A DNA stretch of 64,000 bases from NCBI GenBank assembly GCA_020072815.1, contig JAIQGE010000012.1, forward strand, positions 62,001-126,000, read 5' to 3'. The translations under genes were made by a program, and so were the position numbers. The notes beneath the pieces were generated by a model that worked only from the letters and a program-made list of their open reading frames with translations, did not search any database and was not told the DNA's origin. Shown piece by piece: positions 59,220 through 64,000 of this stretch (its first letter is position 1; every line of letters starts with the position of its first letter). The stretch comes from Terriglobia bacterium. Lineage in GTDB: Bacteria; Acidobacteriota; Terriglobia; Terriglobales; Acidobacteriaceae.

Positions 59220-61256
59220 TCAGGACGCCACGGCCGCTTCCGCGCTGGCCACCGCCAGCACCGGCAGTTCAAGAGCGACGCGGGCGCCGCCGGGTTCCAG
59301 GTTCACGGCGTGAATTTCACCACCATGCTCTTTCACAATGCCGTAGCAGATGCTCAAGCCCAGCCCGGTGCCCTTGCCGACGGGCTTGGTGGTATAGAAA
59401 GGATCGAAAACGCGGTTGGGATCGGTAAATCCGGGGCCGTTATCGTCAAAGAACATGACCACGCGGTCGCCGCGGCGGGCCGCCTCTATGCGAATGCGTT
59501 TTTGGCGGTTGCTCTCCAGGGCGTCCATGGAATTATTCAGCAGGTTGAGCAGGATCTGCTTGAACTGGTCTTCATCGAGCGCCACCTGCGGGAGATCAGA
59601 GGCCACGTTCATTTGCACGTCAACATCATTGTTGCGGATGTGGTATTCGCGCAGCGCCAGCACCTCCACCAGCAGCGTTTGCAGGTTGGCCGACTTCTTT
59701 TCCAAACTGTTTTTCCGGGCGAAGCGCAACAGGTTCTCAATGATGCGCCGCATGCGCTGGGCTTCACGGATCATCTTGTCCAGCTTGTGGCGGGCCGGAC
59801 CGGACTTGAGGTCGTCGGTCATAAGTTCGGAGTAGCCGATGATGGAAGCCAGCGGGTTGTTCAGCTCGTGGGCCACGCCGGCCACCAACTGGCCAATCGC
59901 CGCCATTTTTTCTGAGCGCACCAGTTGGCGGTGCAGAGCGGCATTGTCCACCGTCACCGCCAAGTCGCCGGCCAGCAGTTCAATCTTGGACATCTCTTCC
60001 GCGTTCACGCGCGCAAGGTCGCGGGGATCGTCGAGGGAAATCACGCCCACGTAGGCCCCGCGTGTGGATTGTAGCGGCACAAACAGCCGGTCTCCTTTGC
60101 TCCAGCGCGGGTCATCAGGAATCTCAAGTTCGCTCACCGTCAAGTGATACGCGGTGAGTTCGTGTGCTCGGACCAGGCGTGAGGTCCCGCCCAACCGGGT
60201 CCCTTTATGAAAGATCTTGACGAGATCTTCCATGGTCCACAGGCTGACGCAGTTGTTTCTGATCTGCTCCACCTCTGTCTCGGTCATGCCCGCGCACCCG
60301 GCCGAATAAAGGTTGCGGCTGTCACTGCAGAGCACGATGCTCACGCGCCGGAAAGTGCTGGTCTCACTGATGGCCAGGGCAATCTCTTGGCTCAGCGAGT
60401 TTACGTCCACGCCAGTCAGCAGGCGCGAAGTGATGCCGGCAAACTTCTGCATCTGCTCGTTGACTTCGTATTCGCGATTGATGGCCACCTGCAACACTTC
60501 TGACTTCTCTTCCAGCAAGGTGAGAATCATGCCGAATGCCACGAAGAGCTTGGGTGTATTCCAAAGTTCAGGGCTGATCTTTAGGTTCGGGAAGTGGACG
60601 TCAAGGAATTGCCCCAGGGGAAATACCATGCCCCACAGCAAAAAGCCGCCTGCGCTGGTGATGACGCCGGGAGTCCAGCGGCGGTAGCGCCGCCAATAGA
60701 GGAAAGCTGGCAGGCCAAAGCCGGCCGTCAGCAACGCCAGCAGGCCGAAGTCGTAGTCATGATGCCAGATTCGATAAATAGAGAACGTGCCCGCAACAAT
60801 GACCGGCGGCATCCAGATCAGGGCCTCACCCGTAGGCTTTCTGAACGTGGTCACGAAGACCGGAGCGCCATAAAAGATCAAGGCAATGCAGACGATATAG
60901 AGGGCGCGCCAGTGGCTCTCAAACGCATAGGCCACCGTGTATCCCAGCATGGGCACACCTGCCAGAGCCACCAACCCGGCAGTCAGCTTCTTGTTCTCAA
61001 AGAAAGAGGTCAGTGAAGCAATGAAGAACAACGATGCCAGCAGAAGAGCGCCTTGGTCCGCGATGAACTGCTCAGGAGTCAGGTTGCGGTCCGCGGGCTC
61101 AAAGATGCCCACGACGAAGTGGACAAAGATCAGGATCCAGGCCACGGTCCACAGATTCATGCGCGCCGAATTTACCCGGCGACGCAGGGCCACGAAGATT
61201 CCCACCAGTACGGCCAGTACTAAAATCGTGGGAAGTTTGTCGAATAATGCAGGCAT
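59220..61256 (-). CDS. Membrane sensor histidine kinase with GAF domain
   Basis: The 678-residue product has about seven N-terminal transmembrane helices (residues 8-235) and a GAF-type domain (residues 270-430). A HisKA domain follows with the phospho-acceptor in GVAHELNNPLASIIGYSELM, then a HATPase (NLLNNSMDALES, FFDDNGPGF, PVGKGTGLGLSICYGIV). No response regulator is adjacent, so it is an orphan kinase. The signal sensed by the membrane part is unknown. Confidence 0.94.
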   Translation of the reverse strand: MPALFDKLPTILVLAVLVGIFVALRRRVNSARMNLWTVAWILIFVHFVVGIFEPADRNLTPEQFIADQGALLLASLFFIASLTSFFENKKLTAGLVALAGVPMLGYTVAYAFESHWRALYIVCIALIFYGAPVFVTTFRKPTGEALIWMPPVIVAGTFSIYRIWHHDYDFGLLALLTAGFGLPAFLYWRRYRRWTPGVITSAGGFLLWGMVFPLGQFLDVHFPNLKISPELWNTPKLFVAFGMILTLLEEKSEVLQVAINREYEVNEQMQKFAGITSRLLTGVDVNSLSQEIALAISETSTFRRVSIVLCSDSRNLYSAGCAGMTETEVEQIRNNCVSLWTMEDLVKIFHKGTRLGGTSRLVRAHELTAYHLTVSELEIPDDPRWSKGDRLFVPLQSTRGAYVGVISLDDPRDLARVNAEEMSKIELLAGDLAVTVDNAALHRQLVRSEKMAAIGQLVAGVAHELNNPLASIIGYSELMTDDLKSGPARHKLDKMIREAQRMRRIIENLLRFARKNSLEKKSANLQTLLVEVLALREYHIRNNDVDVQMNVASDLPQVALDEDQFKQILLNLLNNSMDALESNRQKRIRIEAARRGDRVVMFFDDNGPGFTDPNRVFDPFYTTKPVGKGTGLGLSICYGIVKEHGGEIHAVNLEPGGARVALELPVLAVASAEAAVAS

Positions 61257-61404
61257 CTTGCGCCCAACTCAAGGCTGGGCCGAGCGTAGCACAGGGGTCT
61301 CAGGGGGACATAGACCTTACGGCGGGCCACCAGTCACTTTAGTAACCAGCGAAAACACCCCTCAGCACAGCGGGCTGGAGGGTTCGGGGTCCTTCCCCAG
61401 CGTT

Positions 61405-61433
61405 TTGACCAGGGGCGGCGGTACTTCTATACT
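61405..61433 (+). promoter_or_regulatory. Promoter of tRNA-Val
   Basis: TTGACC (61405-61410), a 17-base spacer and TATACT (61428-61433) place the start near 61440, giving a leader of about 19 bases before the tRNA. Confidence 0.75.
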
Positions 61434-61458
61434 TCAATGCAGCACCGCGCTGGCGGCG

Positions 61459-61535
61459 GGGCGGTTAGCTCAGCTGGTTAGAGCGCCTGCCTTACAAGCA
61501 GGAGGTCCACGGTTCGAGTCCGTGACCGCCCACCA
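61459..61535 (+). tRNA. tRNA-Val (anticodon TAC)
   Basis: The 77-nt gene folds as a standard cloverleaf: acceptor GGGCGGT/ACCGCCC, anticodon loop CTTACAA with TAC on stem CCTGC/GCAGG, T arm CACGG-TTCGAGT-CCGTG, and encoded CCA at 61533-61535. An integrase remnant lies 64 bases downstream, which fits use of the tRNA 3' end as an attachment site. Confidence 0.97.
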
Positions 61536-61573
61536 TATGAATCAATAAGTTACCGAGTTTACTGTTTAGTAAC

Positions 61574-61594
61574 TGTGACGTAAAATGTGACGTA
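61574..61594 (+). repeat. Direct repeats near the tRNA/integrase junction
   Basis: TGTGACGTA occurs at 61574-61582 and 61586-61594, 12 bases apart, after an AGTTAC/GTAACT inverted pair at 61548-61574. Such sites may be integrase arm or accessory binding sites. Confidence 0.35.
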
Positions 61595-61598
61595 GTTT

Positions 61599-62213
61599 TC
61601 AATTGACCCGATTTTCCTGCTCAGGTTTGGCGCGCGCCGCGTTCAGCGCCGTCCTTACGTGTTCCAGGTCGGGGTGTTGATACTGCATTGCTGCCTTGGT
61701 GCTGGTCTGTCCCATGACTCGCATTACCAAGGCGAGGTTGCCAGTGCGTTGTAGCATCTCTGTTCCGAAATCGTGACGGCTACAGTAGAGCTTTAGTCCA
61801 GATGGCAAATCGGCATCTGCTCGTGCTTTTCGGAACTGTTTATCGATGGTGGTGATGTGGCCTGACGCAGAGTCAGCGGGAAAGACCCAGCCCTCACGCC
61901 TGCCGGCACATCGCACCATCAGTAGATCCAGCACCCGATCACTCATCGGAATGAACCGGCGCCCGGTCGGAGTCTTACTGTCAGGAACAAAAATGACCCG
62001 GCTAGTCCAATCCAGATTCTCGATCCGCATTGGAAACAGTTCTTTCTTTGGTCGCATTCCTGTATCACGCAGCAAAATAATGATGTCGCGCAACAGCGGT
62101 CCACAAAAAAGAAGCAGTTTGCGCTCAGCTTCTTCATTGAGGAGCAAACTGCGTCCAATTTCTTTTGCGAGTTTGAAGATCCTGTACATTTTTGACTTCC
62201 ACGACGGTTCCAC
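61599..62213 (-). pseudogene. Truncated tyrosine recombinase (phage-type integrase)
   Basis: About 200 residues of the catalytic domain remain. The core begins near LLLNEEAERKLLLFCG and shows the first catalytic Arg in LLRDTGMRPKE, YCSRHDFGTEML in place of the usual HxLRH, MGQTSTKAAMQYQHP with the nucleophile Tyr, and a charged tail. The N-terminal arm and core-binding domains are missing: upstream the frame enters a toxin-like gene in another phase. The GTG at 62213 is not a convincing start. The enzyme is therefore probably inactive. Confidence 0.8.
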
Positions 62214-62763
62214 GCGATTGAACTGTCAGATCTGGATCGAAGTCTGGAACGCGATATCCTCCTGGCCCCGTTCCAGGCACCGTCGCTTGGCCAGGCCCGA
62301 TATTCCTTGGAATACCGATGGTGTCGGACACGATATTCTCCCCAGCTACGCCAATCTCGTTGGCAGTTTGTCCAGCAGCCGCATCGGCGGACGCCCATGC
62401 TTCGACGGAAACAATTGCCGCTGCCCCTAAGCGAAAGGCCGCCTCAGCAGTGACTTGAACTGCCCACCCGAAAGCGCCCCCGAACAGACCCCACGCGCAA
62501 CCAGTCGCCGCATAGCGAGCGGTGGTCCGAGAGCCTGCCTGCCAGGTCGTAGGTGTAGCCGACAGTCCGTCCGGAAATGTCGGTCGCCTGGGTGATGCGC
62601 TTCTGCGCATCATAAGCCAGGTTGATGTAGCGGCCGTTGGCGAGGTAATTCTCGTGAGCGCACATGACGGGGCCGGCACGCGGGTGAATTTGATGGTATT
62701 GCCGTAGCGGTCTTTTATCTGGATCAGGGCCTGGCATTCAGGATTGCCGTCTTGGCGGCTCAT
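62134..62763 (-). pseudogene. RHS-repeat fragment with a nuclease-like C-terminal domain, frameshifted
   Basis: From ATG 62763 one frame reads IKDRYGNTIKFTR and LTRITSP. It then shifts to a second frame with ANGRYINLAYDAQKRITQAT and ISGRTVGYTYDLAGRL, typical RHS/YD repeats. It returns to the first frame for GCAWGLFGGAFGWAVQVTAE and GYRVPDFDPDLTVQSRGTVV-EVKNV. The last part has the PD...ExK pattern of restriction-endonuclease-like polymorphic toxins. Two frame changes and a missing RHS core mark it as a pseudogene or orphan tail. Its end overlaps the integrase remnant in another phase. Confidence 0.7.
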
Positions 62764-62803
62764 CTCTGCAGAACATCGCTCTGGACACGACTTGACTTTA
62801 TAT

Positions 62804-62858
62804 CCCACCCTTTCGCCGAAGCTGAAAAACCAACAGCCAACTTCGGCGAAAGGATGGG
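62804..62858. repeat. 18-bp inverted repeat with 19-base loop
   Basis: CCCACCCTTTCGCCGAAG (62804-62821) pairs with 62841-62858 at 17 of 18 positions. It stands between the zinc-ribbon gene and the RHS fragment and is either a terminator-like hairpin or a dispersed palindrome. Confidence 0.6.
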
Positions 62859-62950
62859 GCACCCACGAGTATGGTGAGAGACAGAGAAAGAATCGGGGGA
62901 AGGGTGGACCACCCGCCATTCCCTTTTATAGAACACCCATCCCTTGTTTT

Positions 62951-63274
62951 TCACTTGTCCTCAAAGATTGACTTGCCGCAATGCCTGCAAATCTTAGGAG
63001 GATAGATCCAAGGTATTGCTTTCTTGAACGACTGCCCACACTGCGGGCATACTCGTTCATCTATCTGTCGAGCCACAACAATCCAGCGCCACAGCAAGAA
63101 GAGCGAAGGGATCCCTGCTACAACCCCGGATAGAACCGTATTTCCTGTCAGATAAAACGCAGTAATGTACAGCGCAACCAAAAGGACCACGGTAAATGCA
63201 GGCAAAGCATGATATGACCTAACCGCTCGCTGATATGCGCGCTGTTCGAGCCTGGAGCCCATTTGAAACCTCAT
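62951..63274 (-). CDS. Small membrane protein with zinc ribbon; candidate immunity protein
   Basis: The 107-residue product has two transmembrane helices (FTVVLLVALYITAFYLTG; VVAGIPSLFLLWRWIVVA) and a C-terminal zinc ribbon with two CxxC pairs (CPQCGQSF and CRHCGKSIF). Its ATG overlaps the stop of the RHS-like gene upstream as ATGA. Toxin tails and their immunity genes are often joined in this way. The role is inferred from this arrangement only. Confidence 0.8.
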   Translation of the reverse strand: MRFQMGSRLEQRAYQRAVRSYHALPAFTVVLLVALYITAFYLTGNTVLSGVVAGIPSLFLLWRWIVVARQIDERVCPQCGQSFKKAIPWIYPPKICRHCGKSIFEDK

Positions 63275-63999
63275 TTCTTGCAGAAGGGTATGAAGATGCT
63301 AGGACCGATTTGACCACCAATACCCACTTCAGCACCAGCACCGAGGCCAAAGGTCCCCGTGATTGCCCCGCTACTTGTAATGGTCCCGCCAGCACCGAGA
63401 ACAGCCCCTCCTGCCGCACTTATACTGAAACTCGGACCGCTAATATCATCAATCGGATTAGGCGAGGTTAGCACCGTCAGGCCGAGGGCACCACCGGCTC
63501 CCCAACGGGAGCCGCTCGAACCCTTAAAACCAGCACCCCCGATTGACCATGAGTTGAGTATTCCGCTATTGCCTGTCTGATCAGCTACGATGACGGTCGA
63601 TGCGGAACCCCCAACTCCGAAATTCAGCTTGCCGGGTCCTATGCCGCCCGCGGCGTCCAACCCTGCTCCAAAACCGAAAGTCCATCCTGTGAGCTTTGCA
63701 TAAGTTTCGGCGGCATCCAACTGTGCCTTTTCGATCCAACTAAGTACGTTCTTATCAACGCATACTATCTGCTTATTGGCACCTTTGACGTCACCTCCGC
63801 CGGAGTTGCTGCTATCGCCGCAAGGCCCGCCGCCGCATGGGTCCGCAGGAATGCCGCCGCCTGAAGGAGGGGCGCTTACACTGGATATCCCAGGATCTCC
63901 CCAATCCTGAAAACTGAGGTTGCCCTCCTGATCCATGCCCCAACACTCAATAAGCACTCCGTCAGTGGTATACATGCAGCCGGATCCAGTAAAGTGAGC
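63271..63999 (-). CDS. C-terminal tail of an RHS-like or polymorphic-toxin protein (partial)
   Basis: The frame is open to the right edge of the window, so the N-terminus is missing; 243 residues remain. Sequence near the edge (YTTDGVLIECWGMD) and a Pro/Gly/Cys linker (SGGGIPADPCGGGPCGDSSN) resemble the variable tails that follow RHS cores. The last 140 residues are a Gly/Ala/Ser-rich beta domain (WTFGFGAGLDAAGGIGPG; GTFGLGAGAEVGIGGQIGP) ending FIPFCKK. No catalytic motif was recognised, so toxin activity is open. It is directly followed, with four bases shared, by a small membrane gene. Confidence 0.75.
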   Translation of the reverse strand, partial: AHFTGSGCMYTTDGVLIECWGMDQEGNLSFQDWGDPGISSVSAPPSGGGIPADPCGGGPCGDSSNSGGGDVKGANKQIVCVDKNVLSWIEKAQLDAAETYAKLTGWTFGFGAGLDAAGGIGPGKLNFGVGGSASTVIVADQTGNSGILNSWSIGGAGFKGSSGSRWGAGGALGLTVLTSPNPIDDISGPSFSISAAGGAVLGAGGTITSSGAITGTFGLGAGAEVGIGGQIGPSIFIPFCKK

Positions 64000-64000
64000 A

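Noticed and set aside
62760-62919. Longer start of the RHS fragment at 62919
   Set aside because: The extra residues run through the 18-bp inverted repeat and lack RHS character, so ATG 62763 is the better limit.

Overview
The window is GC-rich, gene-dense bacterial chromosome. The gene content suggests an acidobacterial (Acidobacteriota) genome. It has many secreted TPR, NHL and BNR-repeat proteins, multihaem cytochromes, sigma/anti-sigma pairs of an acidobacterial style, BshA, and dispersed palindromic intergenic repeats. That placement is an inference from content; no rRNA is present to settle it.

Region 1 (1-16751) is an electron-transfer island on the plus strand. A first group holds a c-type cytochrome tail, a likely outer-membrane beta-barrel, a six-repeat NHL protein, a twelve-haem cytochrome and a small anchored protein. 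A second group starts with a monohaem cytochrome-porin whose N-terminus resembles the Cyc2 family, and a type 1 copper protein; a CRP-type palindrome lies at a class II position upstream. A third group encodes a GltD-like iron-sulfur flavoprotein, a Rieske protein, a split b6f-like cytochrome b, an octahaem cytochrome, an Ig-like/cytochrome lipoprotein and an unknown secreted protein. Together these look like a wire from outer membrane to quinone pool. The direction of electron flow and the donor or acceptor cannot be read from the sequence.

Region 2 (16815-27035) has an initiator tRNA, UDP-glucose dehydrogenase, a 1.4-kb gene-poor stretch, a polyprenyl-phosphate sugar transferase, and a nucleoside scavenging cluster (NupC transporter, secreted adenosine deaminase, purine and pyrimidine nucleoside phosphorylases, cytidine deaminase). 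Region 3 (27430-41824) carries a sigma/anti-sigma pair facing a BlaI - M56 peptidase - CHAT/TPR operon. It then has esterases, a ferredoxin-thioredoxin reductase catalytic chain, a YedK/HMCES protein, a DUF362 protein, a cold-shock protein, a DUF1028 protein and an EamA - TauE/SafE - DUF1634 operon.

Region 4 (42082-44497) is the most unusual part. It is an apparently complete 2.4-kb IS1595-family element with matching terminal inverted repeats and an 8-bp target duplication. Besides the transposase it carries an 86-residue gene and an opposite-strand gene for a proteasome-like Ntn hydrolase. It sits a short way downstream of a strong orphan promoter and boxA-like motif. Region 5 (44808-61256) has ThiO-like oxidase, LytS-type and GAF-type histidine kinases, BshA, a ChbG/HpnK-like deacetylase, a giant BNR-repeat protein, and a second sigma/anti-sigma operon followed by two tandem TPR plus double-retropepsin proteins. 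Two MITE-like inverted-repeat units lie here.

Region 6 (61459-64000) is a tRNA-Val with a truncated tyrosine integrase, a frameshifted RHS/polymorphic-toxin fragment, a small membrane zinc-ribbon protein, and an RHS-like tail that runs off the right edge. It looks like an eroded integration hot spot.
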